Assembly: GCA_041395385.1 (NCBI GenBank)
Contig: JAWLAN010000018.1
Span: forward strand, 1 to 64,000
DNA: 64,000 nt
Origin: JAJVHZ01 sp041395385
GTDB lineage: Bacteria > Pseudomonadota > Gammaproteobacteria > JAJPIJ01
Direction of reading: 5' to 3'
Positions 1-8,589 of the stretch are shown here, one piece after another. Under the pieces are notes generated by a model. That model had not been told where the DNA came from. It saw only the letters and a program-made list of their open reading frames with translations, and made no database searches. The position numbers were made by a program, and so were the translations under genes. The first letter of the stretch is position 1; each line of letters begins with the position of its first letter.

Positions 1-187
1 CGATACGCTTATCGCGGACGGAACGATCAGCGGCGGAATGCTGCCGAAGATCCGCGGCGCGCTGGAGGCCGTGCAGGCGGGCGTGCGCACCGCCCACATC
101 ATCGACGGCCGCGTCGAGCACGCCGTGCTGCTGGAGATCTTCACCGATCAGGGCGTCGGGACGCTGATCTACGGACGGCGAGGCTGA
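1..187 (+). CDS. argB: acetylglutamate kinase, C-terminal end (5' truncated by window)
   Basis: The reading frame beginning at base 2 gives the last 61 residues of an N-acetyl-L-glutamate kinase, the ATP-dependent second enzyme of arginine biosynthesis. The segment contains the typical C-terminal stretch GGMLPKI, followed by an HIIDGR motif and an E-x-F-T-D-x-G-x-G-T ending, all characteristic of ArgB. The stop codon TGA (185-187) overlaps the ATG of slmA by one base, so the two are probably translationally coupled. The rest of the gene lies left of the window, so catalytic lysines and the ATP site cannot be checked. Confidence 0.9.
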   Translation, partial: DTLIADGTISGGMLPKIRGALEAVQAGVRTAHIIDGRVEHAVLLEIFTDQGVGTLIYGRRG

Positions 188-801
188 TGAGCGACGCACG
201 CGTCAATGCCAATTCGACGCGGCGCCAACAGATCCTCGAGATGCTGGCGCGGGAGCTGGAGTCGCATCCCGGCTCGCGCATAACCACCGCCGGGCTGGCG
301 CGCGCGCTGGGAGTCTCGGAGGCGGCGCTTTACCGGCATTTCCCCAGCAAGGCACGGATGTTCGAGGGCCTCATGAGCTTCGCCGAGGAGACGGTGTTCG
401 GGCTCATCTCGCGCATCATGGAGGAGCAGCCGCGGGCGGTCGACCGTTGCGAACACATGATGCGCCTGCTGCTCGGCTTTCTCGCCCGCAATCCCGGGAT
501 CGCGCGCATCCTCGCCGGCGATGCGCTGGTGGGGGAGAACGAGCGCCTGCGTGAGCGCGTCTCGCAGTTCTTCGAACGCCTCGAGACGCAGTTCCGCCAG
601 GTCCTGCGCGAGGCCGTGCTCACCGGCGATCCGAGGCTCGCGATCCCGGCGAACGCGGCGGCCAGCCTGATGTTGGGTTTCGCCGAGGGGCGGATGTCGC
701 AGTTCGTGCGCAGCGGCTTCGGCAGCGATCCGCTGGCGCAATGGGACGAGCTGTGGCCGGCGTTGCAGTCGGCGGTATTCGCCGCCCGCGCGCAGGGGTA
801 G
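187..801 (+). CDS. slmA: nucleoid occlusion factor SlmA (TetR family)
   Basis: 204 residues, close to the usual 198 or so for SlmA. The N-terminal helix-turn-helix (about residues 14-58) contains RITTAGLARALGVSEAALY followed by RHFPSKARMFEGL, which is the SlmA/TetR DNA-binding signature. The remainder is the helical dimerisation domain. In E. coli, SlmA binds specific chromosomal sites and blocks FtsZ ring assembly over the nucleoid; that role is taken from the family. The start is set by overlap with the argB stop (TGATG). The argB-slmA neighbourhood is common in gammaproteobacteria and supports the name. Nothing looks damaged. Confidence 0.92.
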   Translation: MSDARVNANSTRRQQILEMLARELESHPGSRITTAGLARALGVSEAALYRHFPSKARMFEGLMSFAEETVFGLISRIMEEQPRAVDRCEHMMRLLLGFLARNPGIARILAGDALVGENERLRERVSQFFERLETQFRQVLREAVLTGDPRLAIPANAAASLMLGFAEGRMSQFVRSGFGSDPLAQWDELWPALQSAVFAARAQG

Positions 802-805
802 CGAT

Positions 806-821
806 CCGGACGGCGGTCCGG
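806..821. terminator. possible hairpin between convergent slmA and DUF4124 gene
   Basis: A perfect 6-bp inverted repeat (CCGGAC, four-base loop, GTCCGG) lies just after the slmA stop and before the stop of the convergent gene. There is no run of T on either side, so it is at best a weak or Rho-assisted terminator. Confidence 0.3.
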
Positions 822-843
822 CGATCCCCGAGGCGGCGGCCGA

Positions 844-1521
844 TCAGGGACCGTCGGGTTTGGCGGCGTTGTTGGCCTGCGCGGCGCCGGTCCTGGCCTT
901 CATCTCGCGGTATCTGGCCAGGTCGGAGTCGAACTGGCGGCGGACCTCATCCTGCTCGGCGCGCTTGTCGGCGACGAATTTCTCCTGCTCCCGGATCTGG
1001 CTACGGACGTTCTCGATGTCCTTGGCGACGTTCTCGCCCGGGGTCTCGCCGCGCTTCTCCATGTCGGCGGCCTGCTGCACGATGTCGCTCAGGTTGCGAT
1101 TGAGCTTCTCGATGTGGTTATTGGTCATCTTGATCCGCGACTCCAGGTCCGCGAGCCGGCTCTCGCGCGCGTGCAGTATGTCCTCCTCGGAGGTGTAGGT
1201 GTCGAGGAGCTTGCGATCGGCGGCCAGCTGCTCCTGCGCCTTGCGGTCGGCCTCGGCCTTGGCCTGCGCCTCCGCCGCGGCACGCTGGCGTTCCGCCTCG
1301 AGCTCCTCGGGCGTCTTCGCGCGCTCGATCTTGCCCGTGGTCACGCCGCCCTTGCTGATCTCGGTCTGCTCCTGTTGCGCGTACTCAGGCGGAACGACCG
1401 AGCCGCACTCCCGCACGCCGTCCTTGTTGACCCAGCACTTGATCGCGGCGCCGGCCTCGGCGCCGTATCCGGCGGTGAGAATTGCACCCAATACGGCAGG
1501 CAGCAGGAATTGACGGCGCAT
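844..1521 (-). CDS. secreted DUF4124-domain coiled-coil protein
   Basis: 225 residues. An N-terminal signal peptide (hydrophobic run at about residues 5-25, ending near AGA-A) is followed by the short DUF4124 segment with the KCW-x-N-x-DG-x-x-x-CG pattern (about 27-42), which includes two cysteines. The rest is charged and helical, very rich in E, K, R, A and Q, and is predicted to form a long coiled coil ending in a disordered tail. The protein is probably periplasmic or anchored by interactions there. DUF4124 proteins are common in gammaproteobacteria and have no settled function. A GAGGA ribosome-binding site lies upstream of the ATG at 1521. Confidence 0.75.
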   Translation of the reverse strand: MRRQFLLPAVLGAILTAGYGAEAGAAIKCWVNKDGVRECGSVVPPEYAQQEQTEISKGGVTTGKIERAKTPEELEAERQRAAAEAQAKAEADRKAQEQLAADRKLLDTYTSEEDILHARESRLADLESRIKMTNNHIEKLNRNLSDIVQQAADMEKRGETPGENVAKDIENVRSQIREQEKFVADKRAEQDEVRRQFDSDLARYREMKARTGAAQANNAAKPDGP

Positions 1522-1654
1522 GACGGTGGTCCTCGAACTGGTCTTCCCTTCGACTGCGGATGTCTCGTTGGACGCATTGCCCCTGCGGAAAGTTTAGGCG
1601 CCGCCCAGGAAATCTGGCATGCCGGCCGTCACGAAGGCTGGGACGCTCCTGGCG

Positions 1655-2296
1655 TCAGACGCCGTACTCCCGGCGGTAGGCCTGCACCCGCTCGGCAAGA
1701 TCGGCCGATCCCGGTCTGGCCTTGAGGAACTCGAGCAGGGTTTCCAGTTTTATGACGGAAGCAACATCGATGCCATGGCGTTGCCGGACCTCCTGCACCG
1801 CGGAGAGGGGGCCCGACCCGCGCTCCTGGCGGTCCAGCGCGATGACCACACCGGCCGGCATGGCGCCGGCGGAACGGATGATCTCAACCGATTCGTTCAC
1901 CGAGGTGCCGGCCGATATCACGTCGTCGATGATGAGCACGCGGCCGCTCAGCGGCGAGCCGACCGTCATGCCGCCCTCACCGTGATCCTTGGCCTCCTTG
2001 CGGTTGAAGCAGTACGGGACGTCGCGCCCGAACTGGCGCGCGAGAGCGATGGCGGCGGCGGTGGCCAGGGGTATCCCCTTGTAGGCCGGCCCGAACAGCA
2101 TGTCATGGGCTATGCCGGATTCGACGATGGCGCGGGCATAATACTCGCCGAGACGGCCGAGCGAAGCGCCGCTGTTGAACAGCCCGGCGTTGAAGAAGTA
2201 GGGACTCTTGCGGCCGGATTTCAGGGTGAATTCGCCGAAACGCAACACGTCGTGCTGGAGGGCGAACTCAATGAATTCGCGCTGATAGTCGAGCAT
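1655..2296 (-). CDS. pyrE: orotate phosphoribosyltransferase
   Basis: 213 residues, exactly the usual proteobacterial PyrE length, starting MLDYQREF. It transfers orotate onto PRPP to make OMP in pyrimidine synthesis. The PRPP-binding loop is seen as VLIIDDVISAGTS, and the catalytic loop carries RKEAKDHGEGG with the essential lysine and histidine. The open frame extends upstream to 2926, but that extension reads antisense through the exonuclease gene and has no homology-like features. The ATG at 2296 is therefore the start. It is divergent from xth with about 100 bp between them. Confidence 0.95.
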   Translation of the reverse strand: MLDYQREFIEFALQHDVLRFGEFTLKSGRKSPYFFNAGLFNSGASLGRLGEYYARAIVESGIAHDMLFGPAYKGIPLATAAAIALARQFGRDVPYCFNRKEAKDHGEGGMTVGSPLSGRVLIIDDVISAGTSVNESVEIIRSAGAMPAGVVIALDRQERGSGPLSAVQEVRQRHGIDVASVIKLETLLEFLKARPGSADLAERVQAYRREYGV

Positions 2297-2398
2297 CTGG
2301 GGATCGTCACTCGTCGGGGGGAATGAAGCGGTGATCTTACGGTGTTCCTCCGCCAGGGCGCGAGCGAGGCGCAGCGTGGAGCGGCCGGGACAGTGCCA

Positions 2399-3175
2399 AT
2401 GAGAATCATCACCATCAACGTGAACGGGATCCGATCGGCCGCCCGCAAGGGATTCTTCGAATGGCTGCCGAAGCAGCGCGCGGACGTGGTCTGCCTGCAG
2501 GAGACCAAGGCACAGGAATCGCAGCTGCCGCCGGAGATAGCGGCCCCGCGAGGATTCCACGCCTATTACCACGACGCGCAGAAAAAGGGCTATTCGGGGG
2601 TGGCCGTTTACTCGGCGCGCAAGCCCGACAAGGTCATCGCGGGCCTGAACTGGGAGGATTTCGACCGCGAGGGCCGTTACCTCGAGGCGCGATTCGGCAG
2701 GCTGAGCGTGGTTTCCGTGTATCTGCCGTCGGGCTCCTCCGGTCCGGATCGGCAGGCGGCGAAGTTCGACTTCCTGGACCGTTTTCTGCCCGTGCTCAGG
2801 AAGATGCGGCGCAGCAAGCGGGAGTACATCCTGTGCGGCGACTGGAACATCGCGCATCAGAACATCGACCTGAAGAACTGGCGCTCGAACCGGAAGAATT
2901 CCGGATTCCTGCCCGAGGAGCGGCAATGGCTGACGCGGGTGTTCGACGAACTCGGATTTGTCGACGCCTTCCGCGTCGTCAACCAGGAACCGGAGCAGTA
3001 CACCTGGTGGTCAAATCGCGGCCAGGCATGGACAAAAAATGTCGGTTGGCGCATCGACTACCACGTGGTCACCCCCGGCCTGAAGGGCGCCATCCGGGGC
3101 GCATCGATATACAAGGCCGAGCGCTTCTCGGACCACGCCCCGCTCACCATGGATTACGACTACGACCTGGGGTGA
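2399..3175 (+). CDS. xth: exodeoxyribonuclease III / AP endonuclease (ExoIII family)
   Basis: 258 residues, the length of the Xth/ExoA-type enzymes. Family signatures are visible in order: TINVNGIR at the N-terminus, CLQETKA carrying the metal-binding glutamate, GDWNIAH around the catalytic Asp/Asn, an IDYHVVTP stretch, and the terminal SDHAPL with the catalytic Asp-His pair. It is expected to act in base excision repair at abasic sites and as a 3'-5' exonuclease. The frame is open 57 bases further upstream, but MRIITINVNG at 2399 matches the family start. The pyrE/xth divergent pair is a recurrent gammaproteobacterial arrangement. Confidence 0.92.
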   Translation: MRIITINVNGIRSAARKGFFEWLPKQRADVVCLQETKAQESQLPPEIAAPRGFHAYYHDAQKKGYSGVAVYSARKPDKVIAGLNWEDFDREGRYLEARFGRLSVVSVYLPSGSSGPDRQAAKFDFLDRFLPVLRKMRRSKREYILCGDWNIAHQNIDLKNWRSNRKNSGFLPEERQWLTRVFDELGFVDAFRVVNQEPEQYTWWSNRGQAWTKNVGWRIDYHVVTPGLKGAIRGASIYKAERFSDHAPLTMDYDYDLG

Positions 3176-3193
3176 GGCGGCCGCGGCGCGGGG

Positions 3194-3637
3194 TCAGTCG
3201 GTGTAGAACTCCTGATCGAACTGGGCACTGAGGGACTCGGTCTGCCCCTCAGGCGTTACGTCGATGCGGAATTTCAGCGTGTCTTCGTTGCTCACCGGAA
3301 ACTCGCCGATGTAGTAGATGGCGCCGCCGTCGTTCAGCTCCCGCACCGGGATCTTCTGCGCCTGTCCATGCAGGTTGGTGGCGGTGACCGTGACCTCGGC
3401 GCGCACCGGCTGGCCGGTGGTACCCATGAGCTTCCTCAGCACCGAGACGTTGACCATGCCGCGCCTGCTGCTGCGCTCGATCTGGTAGGCCTTGGCCACC
3501 TCGGGCTGCAGGGTGTCGGTGGTGAACGCGCTGTAGTGCACCGTGTAGTCGCCGTAACTGCTGGACTGCTCGGCGGATGCTCCCACGAGGGCGCTCAACA
3601 GGGCTATCAGGCAGGCGATGCGTAATCGGCGCGGCAT
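3194..3637 (-). CDS. secreted DUF4426 protein
   Basis: 147 residues from the ATG at 3637, which has a clear GGGAGG Shine-Dalgarno seven bases upstream. Longer in-frame ATGs further upstream lack one. There is a signal peptide (residues about 5-22, ending near SAE) and then a small beta-rich domain. The pattern of YGDYTVHYSAF near the mature N-terminus and FDQEFYTD at the end is typical of DUF4426, a gammaproteobacterial periplasmic family of unknown function. It is convergent with xth, leaving only 18 bp between stops. Confidence 0.75.
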   Translation of the reverse strand: MPRRLRIACLIALLSALVGASAEQSSSYGDYTVHYSAFTTDTLQPEVAKAYQIERSSRRGMVNVSVLRKLMGTTGQPVRAEVTVTATNLHGQAQKIPVRELNDGGAIYYIGEFPVSNEDTLKFRIDVTPEGQTESLSAQFDQEFYTD

Positions 3638-3737
3638 TGCGACCTCCCGGCGTTTCGTGACTCCCCTAATCATAGACCGTCCGCGGCCGCGGTCATTCCC
3701 TGCGCCGGTGCTCCGGCGGTGAAATCCCGGCGGGGTG

Positions 3738-4037
3738 TCAGCCGCTTGCGGCGCCAAGCCAGTCCGGCGTGCGCGCGGGTCGGAGAATGCTCACGGTCTT
3801 GTCACGATTGCCCGGTCCCGCGAGCAGCGTCACCCGGGCACGCGGGACCCCGAAGGCCTTCGCCAGGAAGGCGCAAAGCTCGGTATTGGCGGCACCGGCC
3901 TCGGGCGCGGCCTTCAGGCGCAGTTTCAGACGATCCCCGTGCCGCCCGACCACCTCGGTCCTGCTCGAGCGCGGCTGAACGTGCAACCGCAGCCGCAATT
4001 CCTCGCCGCGGTGTTCGAGCCAGGGCAGGTGCGTCAC
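3738..4037 (-). CDS. yggU: DUF167 / YggU family protein
   Basis: 99 residues covering the whole DUF167 domain. The conserved patterns HVQPRSSR, KLRLKAAPEAGAAN and a later K-x-V-x-I segment are all present. YggU is a small alpha/beta protein of unknown biochemical role that is almost always encoded directly after yggT. Here its ATG overlaps the yggT stop by four bases (4034-4037), so it is the last gene of a proC-yggT-yggU operon. Confidence 0.88.
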   Translation of the reverse strand: MTHLPWLEHRGEELRLRLHVQPRSSRTEVVGRHGDRLKLRLKAAPEAGAANTELCAFLAKAFGVPRARVTLLAGPGNRDKTVSILRPARTPDWLGAASG

Positions 4038-4612
4038 ATCAGCGCCAGCCCGTAGCCCCGTATGGGAATGACGATGAGCCGCTCGGTCAGATGCAGCAGC
4101 AGCAGGACCAGTATGGGCGAGAGATCGAAGCCGCCGAGCGGCGGCAGCAGCTGCCGCGCCGGGCGCATGAGCGGTTCGGTGACTGCGTGCACGAGCTCGA
4201 TGGCGGGATTGTAGGTGCCCGGGGAGACCCAGCTCACGATCACCATCAGCAGGATGGCGAAGAAGAACAGCTTCACGGCGACGGTCAGCAGGTCGGCGAC
4301 CGCGAGAATGATGAGGCCCGGCAGCGAAGGCGACTGTCCCGCCAGGGCAAGAACGGTGGCCACGCCGACCATGGCCAGGACGACCATCGAAAGGACGGCG
4401 GCCCAGTCTATGCCCTTGTAGCCGGGTATGAACCGGCGCAAGGGCACCAGCACCGGGTTGGTCACCTTGATCAGGCCGCGGGCCACCGGATTGAACCGGA
4501 AGTCCGCCCGCACCCAGTGCAGCAGGAATCGCAGCATCACCGCCCCGATGTACAGCCGGAAGGCGAACAGGATGATGTCGCTGAATACGCCGCTGAAATA
4601 TCCGCTAGGCAT
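4034..4612 (-). CDS. yggT: YggT family integral membrane protein
   Basis: 192 residues with two copies of the YggT unit. Each copy is a transmembrane helix, then a loop containing an N-P motif (FNPVARGL... NPVL; YNPAIELV... EPLMRPARQLLPP), then a second helix. About four membrane segments are seen in total. The family is linked to osmotic or potassium-related membrane functions in E. coli, but the mechanism is not established. It lies between proC (one-base overlap at 4612) and yggU (four-base overlap), so the three genes are cotranscribed. Confidence 0.9.
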   Translation of the reverse strand: MPSGYFSGVFSDIILFAFRLYIGAVMLRFLLHWVRADFRFNPVARGLIKVTNPVLVPLRRFIPGYKGIDWAAVLSMVVLAMVGVATVLALAGQSPSLPGLIILAVADLLTVAVKLFFFAILLMVIVSWVSPGTYNPAIELVHAVTEPLMRPARQLLPPLGGFDLSPILVLLLLHLTERLIVIPIRGYGLALM

Positions 4613-5439
4613 TACTTTTCGTCTCCGAATTCAGCCGCCATTTCCGCGGCCCGCTGGCATGCGCCGGCGAGCGCCTGCTCGACGATGCTGCCCATGTCGT
4701 TCTGATTCATGATCCCGAGCGCGCGCTCGGTCGTGCCGCCCGGCGAGGTGACCTGCTTGCGCAGCGTGGCCGGATCGAGGCTGGATTCAATCGCCATGCG
4801 GGAGGCGCCCAGCGCGGTCTGCAGCGTCAACAGCCGGGCCTGCTCACGGCTCAGGCCGAGCTCGGCGCCGGCGTTCTCGATCCACTCCATGAGCGCGAAG
4901 AAATACGCGGGACCGCTCCCGGAAACGGCCGTGACGGCATCGATGAGCGCCTCGGATTCGACCCACACGGTGAGGCCGACGGCGCGCAGTATCCCCTCGG
5001 CCTGCTCGCGCTGTTCGTCGCTGACCCCCTCACCGGCATAGAGCCCGGCCGCGCCGCAGCCCAGCAGCGCCGGGGTATTGGGCATGGCACGCACGATCGG
5101 CAGCGGGCCAATCCAGCGGCGCAGGTCGACGATCCTTATGCCGGCGGCGATGGAGACGATCAGCGGCCGACGCGAGGACAGCGCCGCGGCGAGCGCGACG
5201 GCGACCGCGCGCATCTGTTGCGGCTTGATCGCCAGCACGACGATATCGGCGTCGCGCACGGCCTCGAGGTTGTCGGAGCTGGTGCGCACCCCGGTCTCGG
5301 CGCAGAGCCGGTCCAGTCTCAGCGCGTCGGCATCCGCCGCGCGCAGCTGCGCTGCCGGATAACCGTCCTTCAGCAGCCCTCCGAGCAGGCAGCGGCCCAT
5401 GTTGCCGCAGCCAATGAAGGCGATGTTCGCTGGATTCAT
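4612..5439 (-). CDS. proC: pyrroline-5-carboxylate reductase
   Basis: 275 residues. The N-terminal Rossmann motif FIGCGNMG binds NAD(P)H. The substrate-site signature VSGSGPAYFF and the C-terminal VTSPGGTTERAL segment are intact. It catalyses the last step of proline synthesis. It is the first gene of the proC-yggT-yggU operon on the minus strand. The small gap upstream (78 bp to yggS) leaves room for a promoter, although yggS is transcribed in the same direction and could be the operon leader. Confidence 0.94.
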   Translation of the reverse strand: MNPANIAFIGCGNMGRCLLGGLLKDGYPAAQLRAADADALRLDRLCAETGVRTSSDNLEAVRDADIVVLAIKPQQMRAVAVALAAALSSRRPLIVSIAAGIRIVDLRRWIGPLPIVRAMPNTPALLGCGAAGLYAGEGVSDEQREQAEGILRAVGLTVWVESEALIDAVTAVSGSGPAYFFALMEWIENAGAELGLSREQARLLTLQTALGASRMAIESSLDPATLRKQVTSPGGTTERALGIMNQNDMGSIVEQALAGACQRAAEMAAEFGDEK

Positions 5440-5517
5440 TATTCTCGTTGACTTGCCGGATGGGAGGGGCCCGCACAGCGTACACAGCGACGCGCCGGAG
5501 TTAAAGCGCGGCCGCCG

Positions 5518-6198
5518 TCATGTTCTCGGACCGAACAGGGCCGTGCCGACGCGCACGAAGGTGGCGCCCTCGGCGATGGCGGCCTCCAGATCCGCCGTGG
5601 TTCCCATCGACAGCGTGTCCAACCCGTAGCGGTCGCGGCGCTCGGCGAAAAGTGCGGCGAGTCGGCGAAAGGGCAGGCGCTGTCGTTCGAGGTCCTCCTC
5701 TGGGACGGGCAGCGTCATCAGGCCGCGTAGTCTCAGCCGCGGCAGGCTCGTCACGGCGGCGAGCAGCGAGTCCAGTTCGGCAGTCGCCACGCCCGATTTG
5801 CTGGCCTCGCGGCTGATGTTGACCTGCACGCAGACGCTCAGCGGCGGCAGATCCGTCGGGCGCTGCTCGCTCAGGCGCCGAGCGAGCTTCTCCCGATCGA
5901 CGGTGTGGACCCAGGCGAAACCGGCAGCGACCTGGGCGGATTTGTTCGACTGCACGTGACCGATGAAATGCCATGTCAGGGGCAGGTCCTCGAGCGCCGC
6001 CATCTTCGCCAGCGCCTCCTGCAGGTAGTTCTCCCCGAAGTGCCGCTGCCCGAGCGCATGCAGTGCGCGGATGCTGGCCGGCGGCTGCGTTTTGCTGACC
6101 GCCAGGAGCTCGGTGCTTCCCGGCCGGCGTCCGTACCGTGCCTCGGCCTCGGCAATTTGCTGCCGTACAGCTTGAAAAGACGCTGCGAAAGGGTTCAT
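5518..6198 (-). CDS. yggS: YggS family pyridoxal-phosphate homeostasis protein
   Basis: 226 residues. LLAVSKTQ near residue 30 carries the PLP-binding lysine. HFGENYLQEAL, WHFIGHVQSNK and the C-terminal LSMGTTADLEAAIAEGATFVRVGTALFG are family hallmarks. YggS/PLPBP is a single-domain alanine-racemase-fold protein that buffers PLP and has no known catalytic turnover. It is divergent from pilT with 106 bp between, and is probably in the same transcription unit as proC-yggT-yggU. Confidence 0.93.
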   Translation of the reverse strand: MNPFAASFQAVRQQIAEAEARYGRRPGSTELLAVSKTQPPASIRALHALGQRHFGENYLQEALAKMAALEDLPLTWHFIGHVQSNKSAQVAAGFAWVHTVDREKLARRLSEQRPTDLPPLSVCVQVNISREASKSGVATAELDSLLAAVTSLPRLRLRGLMTLPVPEEDLERQRLPFRRLAALFAERRDRYGLDTLSMGTTADLEAAIAEGATFVRVGTALFGPRT

Positions 6199-6304
6199 AT
6201 TCTTCTATATACACCGGCGCGTGGGGCGCTGGAACCGACCTTGCATGGCATTTCCGGCTGCAACCGGATAACCAGAGCCGACCACCCAACACCCGGAGAA
6301 ACGC

Positions 6305-7342
6305 ATGGATATCGGAGAACTGCTCGCGTTCGCCGTCAAGAACAACGCTTCGGACCTGCATCTCTCGGCGGGCCTGCCGCCGATGATACGCGTGGACGGT
6401 GACGTGCGCCGCATCAATCTCCCGGCGCTCGAGCACAAGGAGGTGCACGACCTCGTCTACGACATCATGAACGACAAGAATCGCAAGGACTACGAGGAGT
6501 TCCTCGAGTGCGACTTCTCCTTCGAGATCCCGAACCTGGCGCGCTTCCGCGTCAACGCCTTCAACCAGAACCGGGGCGCCGGCGCGGTGTTCCGCACGAT
6601 TCCCTCGGTCATCAAGTCGCTGGAGGAGCTGAAGTGCCCGAAGATCTTCAAGGAGATCTGCGAGTATCCGCGCGGGGTGGTGCTGGTCACGGGGCCGACC
6701 GGCTCGGGCAAGTCGACGACGCTGGCGGCCATGGTCAATCACATCAACGAGCACGAGTATGGGCATATCCTCACCATCGAGGACCCGATCGAGTTCGTGC
6801 ACACCAGCAAGAAGTGCCTCATCAATCAGCGTGAGGTTCACCGCGACACGCACGGCTTCAACGAGGCGCTGAGGTCCGCCCTGCGCGAGGACCCCGACAC
6901 GATCCTGGTCGGCGAGATGCGCGATCTCGAAACCATACGGCTGGCGCTGACCGCCGCGGAGACCGGGCACCTGGTGTTCGCGACCCTGCATACCAGTTCG
7001 GCCGCCAAGACCATCGACCGCGTGGTCGACGTGTTCCCCGCCGAGGAAAAGGACATGGTGCGGGCCATGCTCTCGGAATCGTTGCGCGCCGTCATCTCCC
7101 AGACCCTGCTCAAGCGGCAGGGCGGCGGGCGCATCGCCGCGCACGAGATCATGATCGGCACGCCCGCGATCCGCAACCTGATACGCGAGAACAAGGTGGC
7201 GCAGATGTATTCGGCCATACAGACCGGCGGCGCGTATGGCATGCAAACACTCGATCAGAACCTGCTCGAACTCGTCAAGCAGGGGATAATCGCCAAGCAG
7301 GAGGCACGCATGGCGGCCCAGAACAAGGACCAGTTCAATTGA
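6305..7342 (+). CDS. pilT: type IV pilus twitching motility ATPase PilT
   Basis: 345 residues, identical in length to Pseudomonas PilT. The N-terminal PAS-like domain contains NASDLHLSAG. The Walker A motif GPTGSGKST (residues 130-138, lysine 136), the Asp box EDPIE, the Walker B motif TILVGEMRD and the His box HTSSAAKT are all intact. The C-terminal AGAI-x-AG segment seen in some PilT proteins is not evident here. The hexamer retracts the pilus from the cytoplasmic side of the inner membrane. A GGAGAAA ribosome-binding site precedes the ATG. It heads a pilT-pilU-pilU-like row. Confidence 0.94.
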   Translation: MDIGELLAFAVKNNASDLHLSAGLPPMIRVDGDVRRINLPALEHKEVHDLVYDIMNDKNRKDYEEFLECDFSFEIPNLARFRVNAFNQNRGAGAVFRTIPSVIKSLEELKCPKIFKEICEYPRGVVLVTGPTGSGKSTTLAAMVNHINEHEYGHILTIEDPIEFVHTSKKCLINQREVHRDTHGFNEALRSALREDPDTILVGEMRDLETIRLALTAAETGHLVFATLHTSSAAKTIDRVVDVFPAEEKDMVRAMLSESLRAVISQTLLKRQGGGRIAAHEIMIGTPAIRNLIRENKVAQMYSAIQTGGAYGMQTLDQNLLELVKQGIIAKQEARMAAQNKDQFN

Positions 7343-7374
7343 CCACTCACGCGGCGCGATAAGGGGATACAGGT

Positions 7375-8541
7375 ATGGAACGCGAACAAGCCATCAAGTA
7401 CATGCGTGACCTGCTCCGCCTCATGGTGGAGAAGAAGGGCTCGGACCTCTTCATCACGGTGGATTTCCCGCCGGCCATCAAGATCGACGGCAAGATCTCT
7501 CCGGTGTCCAAGACCAAGCTCACGGCGGAGAACACCAAGGCCCTGGTCTACGGCATCATGAATGATAGGCAGTTGAAGGAGTTCGAGGCGACCAAGGAAT
7601 GCAACTTCGCCATTGCGCCGCCCGGGATTGGGCGTTTCCGCGTCAACGCCTTCATACAGATGGGCTACACCGGCATGGTGCTGCGCACGATCGAGACTAC
7701 GGTTCCGACCATCGACAAGCTCGGTTTGCCGCAGATCCTCAAGGACATCGCGCTGACCAAGCGCGGCCTGGTCATCTTCGTCGGCGCCACGGGCTCGGGC
7801 AAGTCGACCTCGCTGGCGGGGATGATCGACTGGCGCAACGAGAACACTTACGGGCACATCATCACCGTCGAGGATCCCATCGAATACGTGCATGCGCACA
7901 AGAACTGCATCATCACGCAGCGGGAGGTCGGTGTGGACACGGAGGACTGGGACATCGCGCTGAAGAACTCGCTGCGCCAGGCTCCGGACGTCATCCTGCT
8001 CGGGGAGATCCGGGACCGCAGGACCATGCAGTTCGGCATCGAGTTCGCCGAAACCGGCCATCTGGCGCTCGCCACGCTGCACGCCAACAACTCCAACCAG
8101 GCGATGGACCGCATCATCAACTTCTTCCCGGAGGACCGGCATCAGCAACTGTTCATGGACCTCTCCCTGAACCTCAAGGCGGTCATCTCGCAGCGACTGC
8201 TGCGGCGGGCAACCGGCAAGGGCCGTATCGCTGCCTTCGAGATCCTGATCAACACGCCGTACATCTCGGACCTCATACTCAAAGGCGACATACACGAGCT
8301 GAAGGCGGCGATGGCGCAGTCCAACGAGCAGGGAATGAAGACCTTCGATCAGGCGCTGTTCGACCTTTACGAGGCCGATCAGATCACCTACGAGGACGCC
8401 TTGCGCAATGCCGACTCGATGAACGAACTGCGCCTGCGCATCAAGCTGGAGGGCAAGGCCGCGAAAACGAAGGAGGCCATGGACGGGCTCGGACACCTTC
8501 AAATCGAGCAGAACAAGCAGGAGCAGGGATTCCTGCGTTAA
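7375..8541 (+). CDS. pilU: PilT/PilU family type IV pilus ATPase PilU
   Basis: 388 residues. A PilU-type N-terminus (KKGSDLFITVDFPPAIKIDG) is followed by Walker A GATGSGKST, EDPIE, Walker B VILLGEIRD and the HANNSNQA His box. PilU works with PilT in force-dependent retraction. The gene follows pilT by 32 bp with GGGGA upstream of the ATG. The C-terminal tail is long and charged (KAAKTKEAMDG...), about 36 residues longer than in the next paralogue. All nucleotide-binding motifs are intact, so it should be an active ATPase. Confidence 0.9.
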   Translation: MEREQAIKYMRDLLRLMVEKKGSDLFITVDFPPAIKIDGKISPVSKTKLTAENTKALVYGIMNDRQLKEFEATKECNFAIAPPGIGRFRVNAFIQMGYTGMVLRTIETTVPTIDKLGLPQILKDIALTKRGLVIFVGATGSGKSTSLAGMIDWRNENTYGHIITVEDPIEYVHAHKNCIITQREVGVDTEDWDIALKNSLRQAPDVILLGEIRDRRTMQFGIEFAETGHLALATLHANNSNQAMDRIINFFPEDRHQQLFMDLSLNLKAVISQRLLRRATGKGRIAAFEILINTPYISDLILKGDIHELKAAMAQSNEQGMKTFDQALFDLYEADQITYEDALRNADSMNELRLRIKLEGKAAKTKEAMDGLGHLQIEQNKQEQGFLR

Positions 8542-8589
8542 GGCGCAAATCACTCACATTACTACCATTCCGGCGTCGGGGAACCGTTC

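Noticed and set aside
1655..2926. pyrE frame extended to 423 codons
   Set aside because: The added 210 codons are antisense to the exonuclease gene. PyrE is full length from 2296.
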